Origin: Phoronis ovalis
Lineage: Eukaryota > Phoronida > Phoronidae
Direction: 5' to 3'
Assembly (NCBI GenBank): GCA_028565635.1
Contig: JAOXYB010068011.1
Location: 1 to 10,093, forward strand
Length of the DNA: 10,093 nt
The position numbers and the translations under genes are program-made. The notes below the pieces were generated by a model. That model was not told where the DNA came from and ran no database searches. It saw only the letters and a program-made list of their open reading frames with translations. Of this stretch, positions 1 to 7,817 are shown piece by piece. Every line of letters starts with the position of its first letter. Within the stretch, counting starts at the first letter, position 1.

Positions 1-887
1 TCACAAATTTTATCCAAGAGGGACTGAGGTCAGTCTACATGCAGGGCTGCACATTCAGCTTTTAATTATTTGTAGATGTTACCTACACCTTCAGTATAAT
101 TATTTTGAATTTATATTTTTTACTCAGTATTGAAATGGAGGTTTGATCACGTTAGCTTAGAATTACTAAAGAGGCATGCATTGTCATTATACTCGTTAAT
201 AATAGACAATAAAATTAACATGCGTCCCATAATAATATCAAAATAACTCATGAAAATGTGTGTGAGACAATTTACCTGATTCCACAAAATCGTATGGTAT
301 GGTATACAGGTATGGTATTTTATATAAAATCTTATGAGTATATGTTTTACAATTTGTTAGAAGTACGTTTGCAATTTAATGTTCAGAATTAATTCTTGGG
401 AAGGGGGGGGCGCGCGCCTTCCACGCCCGCCCGTAAATCCGCCACTGTCACACTAGTCTTACCCTCTTGTTGTTTTCTTTTCATTGGTGTGGTCCGAAAT
501 GCTACGGAAGACCTTGTGCTAGAGCAGTCATCTGCACCATAAGAATCTACTGACAATGCAAACATTTAAAATTAACCATGCAAATAATTAAACAAAACTT
601 TAACGTTTGAGCACGAGCGTAATTAAGGATCATCGCTTCTGATCAAGTAGAAAATCACTAGTATTAGCCTAATCAGATTGCATTTGCTTGTACCCAAAAT
701 TTGATTGATATCTTGACTATAGCAAAAGCGGTAAACTAATGTAACCGAATTTTCTTTCTGGCCTTAATATTGTATTATACGCATACTTTAGAACTTGTGC
801 TCTAATTACTTCTACAATTAATGGACGTTTATTATTTAAAAAAAAAATGTGACATTTGCATAAAGAGCCTTATTTGTTCTAACTTAC
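1..887. other. Intron or 3' side of the DED gene, no recognised exon
   Basis: This stretch lies downstream of the exon 3 donor of the minus-strand gene, so it should begin the third intron (donor GT at 887-886). I looked for an acceptor followed by an open frame in the required phase (two bases, then codons) and found none convincing. The best acceptor-like site, a minus-strand GTGCAG near position 51, is followed within a few codons by a stop. Apart from a GC-rich transposon-like remnant (398-447) and a short run of GGTAT units near 292-317, it is plain AT-rich sequence. Confidence 0.6.
398..447 (-). mobile_element. GC-rich transposon-terminus-like remnant
   Basis: Within very AT-rich surroundings this block has a run of eight G (403-410), a CGCGCGC stretch and several CpGs. 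Read on the minus strand it starts CAGTGGCGGATTTACGGGCG. CAGTGGCGGAT followed by G-rich sequence is, from general knowledge, a common terminal motif of non-autonomous DNA transposons (hAT-like) in invertebrate genomes. No second inverted terminus or transposase is visible in the window, so this would be a fragment or solo end. The family assignment is inference. Confidence 0.35.
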
Positions 888-986
888 CTTTTCCTGTTTG
901 TATTGCAACGTTTCCCTGGATTACAGGAGGTCTTGCATCAGGATAGGGTTTCGCACTAACAGTATCGATATCCGCTGACGATTCTT
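888..986 (-). CDS. DED-protein gene, exon 3 (acidic, proline-rich linker)
   Basis: This 99-nt exon is bounded by a good polypyrimidine tract and acceptor on the minus strand (CTATTTCTTTTTCATTAAAG before 986) and a near-perfect donor AAAAG|GTAAGT (GT at 887-886). It enters and leaves in phase 1, so it can be skipped without changing frame. Its entry phase matches the chosen donor of exon 2, giving Glu98 across the junction. It encodes residues 99-130, acidic at the start (ESSADIDTV) and proline-containing in the middle (PYPDARPPV). There is no domain signature, and it looks like a flexible linker between the DED and an unseen C-terminal part. Its 5' portion is duplicated at 1378-1425. A second possible acceptor (TTGCTCAG, before 1010) would extend it upstream in phase 0, but its pyrimidine tract is poor. 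The next exon was not found. Confidence 0.62.
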
Positions 987-1318
987 CTTTAATGAAAAAG
1001 AAATAGTGCAAGTCATACTGAGCAAGGTACATAATTTGCAGTTGTTGTATTATATTGTGCCGCATACACACATCACAATGTCCCGCAGCGTCTTACTATT
1101 ATGCAGAAACGAGCTTTAAGTCAAATTGTGCAAGACTTTTGCGTGATTACTATCTGACCGTGGAAGTACATTTTTGGTCATTTTCATCGTGTTATCTATT
1201 AACGAAAAGCTTATAGAGAATGCCGAATACTTATAAAAATGAGTGTACGCCTCTGGTTTTAATTACGTAATTGTTGCATGCTAAAGTATGCTGATTACAG
1301 AGTATTATGTCAATATCA
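933..1318. repeat. Tandem duplication, copy 1 (contains most of exon 3)
   Basis: This 386-bp segment is repeated directly at 1378-1806. Shared blocks include TTGCATCAGGATAGG at the left edge, the exon 3 acceptor region, CCGCATACACAC, CAATGTCCCGCAGCGTCTTA, TGACCGTGGAAGTACATTTT and TGAGTGTACGCCTCTGG, ending at CAATATCA. By eye, identity in the aligned blocks is above 90 percent. This copy keeps the downstream part of exon 3 and its donor (888-932), which copy 2 lacks. Confidence 0.95.
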
Positions 1319-1335
1319 CGTTAAATAGTATACAC

Positions 1336-1341
1336 TTTATT
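1336..1341 (-). terminator. AATAAA poly(A) signal after the duplicated exon
   Basis: On the minus strand a canonical AATAAA lies 10 nt after the TAG that closes the duplicated exon 3 frame (TAG at 1354-1352). A-rich AATAAA-like hexamers also overlap the end of that frame near 1361-1379. In AT-rich DNA this hexamer is common by chance, so only its position right after the stop gives it weight. Confidence 0.25.
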
Positions 1342-1351
1342 ATCACACTTT

Positions 1352-1425
1352 CTAAATTTGATTTATTTTTATTTTTATTGCATCAGGATAGGCTTCCGCA
1401 CTAACAGTATCTGCTGACGATTCTT
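1352..1425 (-). pseudogene. Duplicated 5' part of exon 3; possible alternative last exon
   Basis: This is the copy-2 counterpart of exon 3. The acceptor (TATTTCTTTTTCATTAAAG before 1425) and the first codons are conserved. The frame reads ESSADTVSAEAYPDA, with a 6-nt in-frame deletion (loss of Ile-Asp) and a Lys-Pro to Glu-Ala change relative to exon 3. Homology stops after the Asp-Ala codons. The frame then runs through IKIKINQI to TAG at 1354-1352, with no donor. Spliced to exon 2 it would end the protein at 121 residues, giving a DED with a short tail. It is either a dead exon fragment inside intron 2 or an alternative terminal exon. The preserved frame and nearby AATAAA favour the second but do not prove it. 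Confidence 0.45.
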
Positions 1426-1806
1426 CTTTAATGAAAAAGAAATATTGCAGTCATACTGAGCAAGGTGTCGTATCAATTTAGGAACTGATATATAATGCAT
1501 AATTTGCACTTGTTATATTACATTGTGCCGCATACACACCTCACAATGTCCCGCAGCGTCTTACTATTATGCAGAAACGAGCTTTAAGTCCAATTTTGCA
1601 AGACTTTTGCGTGATTACTATCTGACCGTGGAAGTACATTTTTGGTAGTTTTTAACGTGTTATCTATTAACGAAAAGCTTATAGAGCATCTTAATAGTTA
1701 TATTGTTTTGCCGAATACTTATAAAAATGAGTGTACGCCTCTGGTTTTAATTACGTAATTGTTGCATGCTAAAGTATGTTGATTACTGATTATTATGTCA
1801 ATATCA
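1378..1806. repeat. Tandem duplication, copy 2 (inside intron 2)
   Basis: Direct repeat of 933-1318, 429 bp long. The extra length comes from two insertions relative to copy 1, roughly 1467-1500 (after GAGCAAGG) and 1687-1709 (after CTTATAGAG). The left junction lies inside exon 3, so the copy carries the acceptor but not the donor. The two copies are separated by 59 bp of AT-rich sequence. Offset between copies is 445 bp at the left edge. Confidence 0.95.
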
Positions 1807-2303
1807 TCGCACAGTCTGTGTTTCCTTTGAATGTAAACAATCGTTAGGTAGTTTCAAGCCTGAAAATGTTTACATGTAAAGCAGATATGTATCGTACTAC
1901 TCCAGTAATCAATTTCAAGATAGCAGCCTTCTTCGTTTCTGCTTATATTTATAGTCAGCGCTCTCTGTTAACAGTGGGTATCACCTAACCTTTTTGGCTT
2001 CAATTCAGTTGCTATTTTTGAAATTTCGATAAAAAAATTACCTTGTTTCGTACAAGTAGATTATAATTTTGATATCTACAAGTACAAACGCGAGTTAACC
2101 ATCACTCTGTAAATTAACATGTAGAAGACACTGTTTATGTTAGATTTGTATTAATAGTTTTGAATAAGTGTAAAATGTAGTCAGTGAAGGAAGAGCAGAT
2201 ATTGCCTTAACTAAAATTTTTTGTAACAATGAGACTTACTTAAAATATTTCAATCATATTTTGTACTATTATATTTACTTTATTTTTTTAACAATCATTA
2301 CAG

Positions 2304-2345
2304 CGTTAATTGAGCTAATGGATCTGAACATCATCACTAAAGAAG
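2304..2345 (+). other. Possible plus-strand 42-nt exon
   Basis: A plus-strand acceptor with a strong pyrimidine tract (TTTATTTTTTTAACAATCATTACAG, ending at 2303) is followed by 42 nt and a good donor GAAG|GTATGC at 2346. Read in phase 1 it encodes LIELMDLNIITKE, which looks protein-like, and the exon is symmetrical (phase 1-1). The LIEL...NIITKE pattern vaguely recalls the helix 2-3 region of death-fold CARDs. I found no partner exons upstream or downstream on this strand. It could be part of a nested or decayed gene, or simply chance. Confidence 0.2.
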
Positions 2346-3878
2346 GTATGCATAATTTTACTGAACCTGCTTTTGAAGAAAATGAAAAATAAAAAAAAAA
2401 TTACACGTAGGAGTACAGAAAGACTCGTGTACAGGGTGACACACAATAATGTGAACGATTTTGAATTGAATTTTAACATAATTATAAACGCAATGCTTTG
2501 CTATGATAAACAACAGTTAATTAAAAATCAGTTATATTTTATTTTTACAGTATTTCAAATAGTTGCTGTAACATTTGGGTAAATACCTTCATGCTCTTTT
2601 TACGGCCTCGATTTCGTAGGTAAAAGAAGGCTCCATAAAATAAAGATAGCTTATGAGCAATATCCTTGTGCCAATCAAAAACAGAGTGCAAAAGCAAACT
2701 TAAGTGTTTGACCTGTGACCTTGATATACCACGTTATACGAAAACAACTATATTGAAATAGTGTTAACATACAGTGAATTACCGGGCAATTTATTCCATG
2801 GAAGAAATTACAGAAAATTATTTCGGCAAAAAAATCCCACTTGTTGATTATGAACAATATTTATGCTGTGCTTGTCGAGGAAGTATATATTTTGTAATTT
2901 AATTATGGCTACTTGCTAGTATAGGCATATTCTGTTACATGTCTCTATTTCATTCACGTAGATAAATACTTTTAAGGACATTTTTTAGTTAATTAAAACC
3001 TGTGAACGTAACCTTCACATTATAATAAAGACTTGAAATACATATTAAGCATAGGCCACAAATCGTGGATAGGCTTATTATTATTTATTATTGTAATATA
3101 AACATTGATCGTAGCAATACAAAACTTTTTCTATAAAACCAGCAAATCTATGCAAAACTACAGATCACAAAAACAAATTTGCAAGATGGTTGAATCAACC
3201 AACTTCCCCTCAGGCACGAATGCTTTCCTAAAAATAGCCACTATTGTTGACAAACGCTTTATATGAAACTCTTATGTGATTACGTAACGAAAATCACCTG
3301 ATGACTTTATCTTGCTTATTTTATTACTTACAAAAAAGCAAAATCGTTCACGTTACGTCGTGTCAACCTGTAGGTATGTGTGCATATGTACTTCGAATAT
3401 ACAATTATGTCAACAGTTCGGAAAATTCATTTCTGCATTTCACAGCATCTATTATGTCTTTAATTGTATATTGTTTCAAGTTAACACATTCATTTGTGTT
3501 ATTTTACTATGTTATGTAAACGGTAAAATTATGTCCTTTTTGATAAATAAAAGTAAAATTTAGCTACATGTACTTTCAGTCATTGTCATAAAAAGCACTG
3601 TTTACAATGATTTAGCAGCATGAAACGAGATAGTCAATGCTCTCTTGTGTACTTCGCCTCTGTGGCTCGAAGTGTATTTGATACTTGTAGGTTCGGCTTT
3701 GAAGATTATGCATTACATTGTGAGGTGTGGTATAAGCATCCAAAACGTAATTACTCTGTAATTAAAATTCTGAGCACATTATTTCAAATTCTAGAACAAA
3801 TGCGTTAAAACACTCATCGATAATCAATCAAAATGAATTAATTAAGAAAAACATTTCTGACATATGCAGTCAATAAAA

Positions 3879-3942
3879 AAGCAGTTTTTAATTCGACATT
3901 TTCAGCCTGCAAACTTGGCAAACTGAGGCTGATAAACTGCTT
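3879..3942. repeat. Compound inverted repeat
   Basis: Two nested pairs of arms: AAGCAGTTT (3879-3887) with AAACTGCTT (3934-3942), and CAGCCT (3903-3908) with AGGCTG (3926-3931). The spacing is asymmetric, so it would form an interrupted hairpin. It may be a decayed miniature transposon. No function is indicated. Confidence 0.5.
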
Positions 3943-4416
3943 CTTAATTAAAATTTGTTAACATTATTTTGACGGGTGCAAATAACGCGCCAGGTGTTGA
4001 TTAGATTCAACATTATGATTGTAAACAAACTGGATACTTTGTTTGCAGCAATTTAAAGAACTTACTGAGTGAAAATAATTGAATGCACTGGGAACTATGA
4101 ACGTTTCAAGTTTCTAAAATTTTGATTTGACTCCAAGCTAAGCAACATTTTCACTATTTTCTGCTTTACATACAATAATTTAGCTTTTATATTAAATGAT
4201 ATGAAGATCATACTTTACATGTTCTTTATCTTGTAATATTATTTATCTGATTTTTTCATGAAACGTCTAATTTTGTCCAGGCATATTTAAACATATATAA
4301 TTGTTATGATTAATGCATTTGCAAATAACAAGCAATATATCTGCTTTAAAATACACGAGCTTAGCTAACCTTGCCTGGATGTGGACGACTTAGTACACAT
4401 AAAACGGAGGTCATAC

Positions 4417-4601
4417 CTTTGGCGAAGTTTATTCTTTTCTCGTAATCTTTAATACGGTTCACAATCAAAGGCCGATTTATTGTTTCGAATAAGTATGTAA
4501 GCTTGCTGTAACCATTACACTTCCAATATACTTCTTTTCCTGCGTCTTTAAGTTCATTTACGAGGTCAGTAAAGCTCTTTACGTCTTGCAATACTGCTTT
4601 C
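4417..4601 (-). CDS. DED-protein gene, exon 2 (helices 3-6 of the death effector domain)
   Basis: This 185-nt exon starts after TATTCTTTTTAG on the minus strand. Its first G completes the Gln36 codon left open by exon 1, an exact phase match. It encodes residues 37-97. By helix pattern, residues about 43-56 (VKSFTDLVNELKDA) are DED helix 4, 67-77 (YSKLTYLFETI) helix 5 and 79-93 (RPLIVNRIKDYEKRI) helix 6. DEDs are homotypic adaptor domains that assemble death-receptor and caspase-8 complexes in the cytoplasm. The usual RxDL at the start of helix 6 reads RPLI, so the Asp is missing. I place the donor at AAAG|GTATGA (phase 1) because it fits both the consensus and exon 3. A downstream donor AAG|GTTAGC (exon end 4370, phase 0) would add 15 residues and needs another acceptor. 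Part of the acceptor region has an inverted copy at 4889-4927. Confidence 0.82.
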
Positions 4602-4617
4602 CTAAAAAGAATATTAC
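4579..4617 (-). repeat. Inverted repeat arm over the exon 2 acceptor
   Basis: Thirty-nine bases spanning the last 16 intron bases and the first 23 exon bases match the plus strand at 4889-4927 in opposite orientation, with 34 of 39 identical. The shared core is AATATTCTTTTTAGG. In the pre-mRNA the two arms could pair across a loop of about 270 nt and cover the 3' splice site. Confidence 0.85.
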
Positions 4618-4860
4618 AGTACAAAAAATAATCATAATAATAGTGTTATAACCAGAAATGCTATTTATGCTGAATGATTTTTACAACAACTTCCCTACCC
4701 TAATTAAACTACATCTAATTATAGCTATCAGTAGTATCATTTGCCTGATTATTTATTTCTACTTGTCAATAATATCCTAGGCAATTACGCGTCCAGGAAC
4801 TATTTTCATGTGGATTACAGACGATAGTTGCTATTGGCTATCTAATGCCAAATTTACAAC

Positions 4861-4953
4861 AACTGGATCACTGTTTAAAGCTATAATTGCAATATTCTTT
4901 TTAGGGAAGGAGTATTGGAAGACGCAATTGGGGTTTTAAACAGTGATCCAGTT
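4861..4953. repeat. Palindromic MITE-like element
   Basis: Perfect 19-bp inverted arms, AACTGGATCACTGTTTAAA at 4861-4879 and its reverse complement at 4935-4953, extend imperfectly inward (AATTGC ... GCAATT, and AATATT ... AGTATT). The centre carries the inverted copy of the exon 2 junction (4889-4927). Together with 5061-5087 it forms a small family of related units. No coding capacity is present. Confidence 0.85.
4889..4927 (+). repeat. Inverted copy of the exon 2 acceptor junction
   Basis: Partner arm of 4579-4617, 34 of 39 identical. On the plus strand it includes ATTCTTTTTAG followed by GGAAGGAGTATTGGAAGACG, the counterpart of the intron end and first codons of exon 2. The similarity stops abruptly on both sides, so only the junction was copied or has survived. 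Confidence 0.85.
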
Positions 4954-5060
4954 CTAGTACATGTATATCATACAGAGGGCGCTGTTGCGACACCGTTCTG
5001 TAACAGGCTGACTAACTGCAGATTCACAGGAGGTTTATTATTTTCCTTATAACAGTCCAG

Positions 5061-5087
5061 GCAATTATAGTTTTAAACAGTGACCCA
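5061..5087 (+). repeat. Third copy of the GCAATT...TTTAAACAGTGA unit
   Basis: This 27-bp unit matches 4924-4950 (23 of 27) and, even more closely, the reverse complement of the left palindrome arm (4863-4889). All share the core TTTAAACAGTGAYCCA. It suggests a repeated terminal motif of a small non-autonomous element, here present as a solo end. Confidence 0.7.
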
Positions 5088-6166
5088 AATGCTGTATATG
5101 TGTTCTACTTTGTTTGGTACATTTTTTTGCCATGCAAATTCACACAACCTTATTCACATCTGATGTCAGAGCATTGCATTATGGGTAATAACAGTTTATA
5201 ATAGCTATTAACACATATGCCTGTAAATTGAACATGGTTATAATGATTTGTAATTACTTTGAGAATTCTTGTGAGAAATTATTCTTTGAAAATGTATCTG
5301 AAGGCATGATTTATATTATGTCAGTGACACCTTGTTCCCAATAAGAGTCATGTGATTTTTTTAAATGTTTTAAAATTGCGTTTAATTTTAACAAGTGATG
5401 ATTAAATGCTAAGAGACAGTAAGGAGTGCGTAAATGCTTTGACAATTACAATTTTACTAATATTTAACATGTGCAATAAACGATGCAAATTTAATCTTCC
5501 TTGTGTTTAAATTTTGCTATTTGCTCGTAACTTAAGAACCATGCAATGATTTTTTAAATCTGTTTGAATCATTCATTCAAAACAGGTACAAATGCTAGTC
5601 CTTAGTAAACCATCATGGTTCTCATTTATAGGTAAATTAATTTAGTAATCTTTGCTTATTTTTTAAGTAAAAATGTATGAGACTGCATATAAGTTTTATT
5701 TTGATATTTATACCTATTAAGAAAATATGTTTTGAATTTCCTAAATGATGAAATCAGGCAAACAGGGAAATTGACATTCAATATTTATTTATTAAGTTTA
5801 TTTCTTTACTTTCTATACGTTGTTTGAACCTATTTCTGTCTTAATAATCCTAATTTACTCTTCCTCAAAACGGTATACAAATAAGTGAAAAGGATATTCA
5901 TGTGTTAAAGACTAATGTCACCATACCAATTGTGAAATCATTAATTCAAAAACAGTACAACTTTTTTCGTTAAAAAAAACTAATATCAAAATCCTAATTT
6001 TCGTACATAGAAAATATAGATCAAATATATTGAATAGCATATGAAATGGATTTAGTTAAAAAAGCTAATAGCAGCATGCAGTTACTGATAGAGTAGTTTT
6101 CAATATGATCACCAGGTGCATCTAGTGTCTAAACTAAAGACAATTGGCCACTAGCTTAGTCAACTA

Positions 6167-6178
6167 TACACAAACACA

Positions 6179-6229
<51 letters not shown>
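6167..6229. repeat. (AC)n/(AT)n compound microsatellite
   Basis: An imperfect ACAAACACACAAAC lead-in is followed by about seventeen uninterrupted AC units and then about six AT units. It lies in intron 1, about 350 bp upstream of the exon 1 donor in plus coordinates. Length polymorphism between individuals is likely for an array of this size. Confidence 0.97.
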
Positions 6230-6577
6230 GATTGCTATACAAACAGTAACATTTAAGTTTAACTCAAGGTGACACTAGATTACAGATTGCCAATTTCTGA
6301 TGCAGTTTGTAAGAACTACACATCAGGACAGGTATTGGACATGGGTGTTTTAAAGAGCACTGTGCATTTTTATAGCTGTAAATGTTTGTTTGACGTCCGC
6401 ACATTTTTTCGGGAAATTAAAATATTCCTCCGGGCAGTATACATTACAGAATTGAGTCGGCAATTGGGAATCTGATGATTCTGTAATAATAACCTTGACG
6501 CAATTAAGTTTAATTTCTTTTCAGTTACACTGACGGTCAGCATATATGTATATTATGGGATTTGTAAATACACTTAC

Positions 6578-6684
6578 TGTAGGTATGCTGCTGACAGATC
6601 CTTTATTTCACCGAATTCTTCTCGGTTCAGTTCCTTTGATACTTCACGAACCATCTTACCATGCAGTTCTTCCTTTGTGGTCAT
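6578..6684 (-). CDS. DED-protein gene, first coding exon (start and helices 1-2)
   Basis: The coding part of this exon is 107 nt, 35 codons plus two bases, from ATG at 6684-6682 to the donor ACA|GTAAGTG. The start context is ACC before ATG, a good animal initiation context, and an in-frame TAG lies 42 nt before it, so translation cannot begin further upstream in this exon. It encodes MTTKEELHGK followed by amphipathic MVREVSKEL (helix 1, residues 11-19) and EEFGEIKDL (helix 2, 22-30), matching the start of a death effector domain. The position where FADD-type domains carry the exposed Phe of the hydrophobic patch (K-F-L) is Asp29 here (K-D-L), by eye. The protein presumably acts as a cytosolic adaptor or initiator in apoptosis or innate immune signalling. 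The missing C-terminus could be a death domain, a second DED, a caspase or something else. Confidence 0.82.
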
Positions 6685-6744
6685 GGTAATTTTTTTACTG
6701 AAGGTTCTGCCACAAATGAGGCTCTATGACAGATAATTATATTT
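6685..6744 (-). other. 5' UTR part of the start exon, with its acceptor
   Basis: On the minus strand, TATTTTTTTTCCCGCAG directly before 6744 is a textbook polypyrimidine tract and acceptor. The start codon therefore lies in an internal exon, and at least one upstream non-coding exon must exist. The 60-nt leader includes an in-frame stop and no upstream ATG. Confidence 0.7.
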
Positions 6745-7120
6745 CTGCGGGAAAAAAAATAGTTTAAGCATAAATGTTCACAATGCTGTCCACAATGCAT
6801 TGCGTTTCGGTACATTAAAGAGGAAAAGGTTGGTTCCATAGCTTTCCTTTAAAATTTCGAAGCAAATGACAACTTGTGTCGAGAAGAAATGCTATTTAAC
6901 GACTATAGATTGTAATCTTTGGAATGAGATACAAAGAATCTGTAATCTCTGTTGTGATTTATAAATTATTGCAAAGTGTAGCATCATTATAAAATATAGT
7001 TTTACGAGACGAAAAGCAACATATTTCGCGTAAATACCGTCTCCATATTGCCAAAAAATCTAAAGTACTATTTTTTGAAGATGCAGTGAGGATTATCCCT
7101 TAAAAATGACAAAATATTGA

Positions 7121-7143
7121 AACAAACAAATCAATCAATCAAT
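7121..7143. repeat. Short tetranucleotide run
   Basis: AACAAACAAA passes directly into TCAATCAATCAAT, two short tetranucleotide arrays sharing an A-rich frame. Too short to be informative beyond local slippage. Confidence 0.7.
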
Positions 7144-7551
7144 TGACAAGCAGCTAGAATGCAGTGGCCCCACGGTTCGGCAAAAATATCGCATCAATGA
7201 AACTCTGTACATGGTTGGGTGTATATCAACTTATCAACAAACGTTGCAGTGATGTTCACTTAATTTTCGACAGTGACTGGCTTGGAAAGAGATATCGTAT
7301 ACGCTGATCCTGAATGAATCCATCTGTTATTAGTGACGTCTGGGCTGAATCATAGCCAAGCTTTGTTTATTATCTCGAAAATGTTAGTTAGCTAAATGCT
7401 TTAACCCAAGGGCCAATTATACACCGGTATGTTTTTTTTAATAAAAAGAATAACTCTTAAATAATTCATACCCATTTAAAAAATAATGGAATATCAGCAT
7501 CGGTTATACAACATTTCATGTACAAAATAACACAACATGGAATTTATATCT

Positions 7552-7817
7552 ATGTTGGGCCAGTGGTATTCGACCATCAAAAGCTCTGCAATTGTTAATG
7601 GGATCAATCCCACTAGTGAGCCAACATTGGGTAACATGGATCATTCCCACTACTGGGCCAATGTTGGCTCACATGGTTGGCATCAAAACTAGGCCCGATG
7701 GTGGAAATGTCATTGGCCCAACGTTGATATATTATATGATCGAATTTAGGGCCAACCTTGGGGCGATGAGCAGAAACAAAGTGGCCCATCGCCTCACATC
7801 CGATATTGGGCCAACGT
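7552..7817. repeat. Degenerate tandem repeat rich in TTGGGCCAA
   Basis: Two adjacent 37-bp units, 7601-7637 and 7638-7674, share 29 of 37 bases (both begin GGATCAWTCCCACTA). More diverged units with GGGCCAA or TTGGCCC cores continue on both sides. A 15-bp inverted pair, GTGAGCCAACATTGG (7616-7630) and its complement (7658-7672), overlaps the tandem units. The block is clearly more GC-rich than its surroundings, and its open plus-strand frame (7592-7819) is a by-product of the repeat. It may be a minisatellite or the inner part of a MITE. Confidence 0.75.

Larger units (their letters stand above)
987..4416 (-). other. Intron 2 of the DED gene (3430 nt)
   Basis: Inferred from the exon 2 donor (AAAG|GTATGA, GT at 4416-4415) and the exon 3 acceptor (AG ending at 987). 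It contains the second copy of the tandem duplication (1378-1806), a possible plus-strand small exon (2304-2345) and a compound inverted repeat (3879-3942). The rest is AT-rich with only short, composition-driven open frames on either strand. None of these has a recognisable domain or supported splice sites. Confidence 0.6.
4602..6577 (-). other. Intron 1 of the DED gene (1976 nt)
   Basis: Bounded by the exon 1 donor ACA|GTAAGTG (GT at 6577-6576) and the exon 2 acceptor TTTTTAG (AG ending at 4602). Joining the exons restores a Gln codon and removes an in-frame TAA that read-through would meet. The intron holds a repeat cluster at 4861-5087 and a microsatellite at 6167-6229. The stretch 5090-6166 is AT-rich with nothing I can identify. 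Confidence 0.8.

Noticed and set aside
2373-2582. Plus-strand 69-codon open frame
   Set aside because: Lysine-, asparagine- and isoleucine-rich with an A-run near the start, as expected of AT-rich non-coding DNA. No domain or splice support. A motif GTACAGGGTGACACAC near 2430 resembles some transposon ends but has no partner.
2675-2857. Minus-strand 60-codon open frame
   Set aside because: No recognisable domain and low-complexity hydrophobic composition, and it lies inside intron 2.
3160-3227. Minus-strand acceptor TATTTTTAG with the frame KAFVPEGKLVDST
   Set aside because: It would fit exon 1 in phase and shares TTTTTAGGAAAGCA with the exon 2 acceptor, but it meets a stop after about 22 codons, has no poly(A) signal close by, and would destroy the DED. 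A 14-bp match is expected by chance here.
3301-3563. Two overlapping plus-strand open frames
   Set aside because: They overlap in different frames, are rich in Phe, Tyr, Cys and Ile as in random AT-rich DNA, and have no supporting splice sites.
3620-3808. Plus-strand 62-codon open frame starting MKRDSQCS
   Set aside because: Somewhat protein-like, but no family was recognised, no promoter or partner exons are visible, and the length is within chance.
4361-4416. Extension of exon 2 to a second donor AAG|GTTAGC at 4370
   Set aside because: Open for 15 more residues, but the donor is weaker (T at +3) and its phase 0 does not fit the well-formed exon 3 acceptor. Kept only as an alternative.
6269-6475. 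Plus-strand open frame of 68 codons
   Set aside because: It begins at GTG rather than ATG and shows no domain. A nearby CTGATGCAG acceptor-like site has no matching exon structure.
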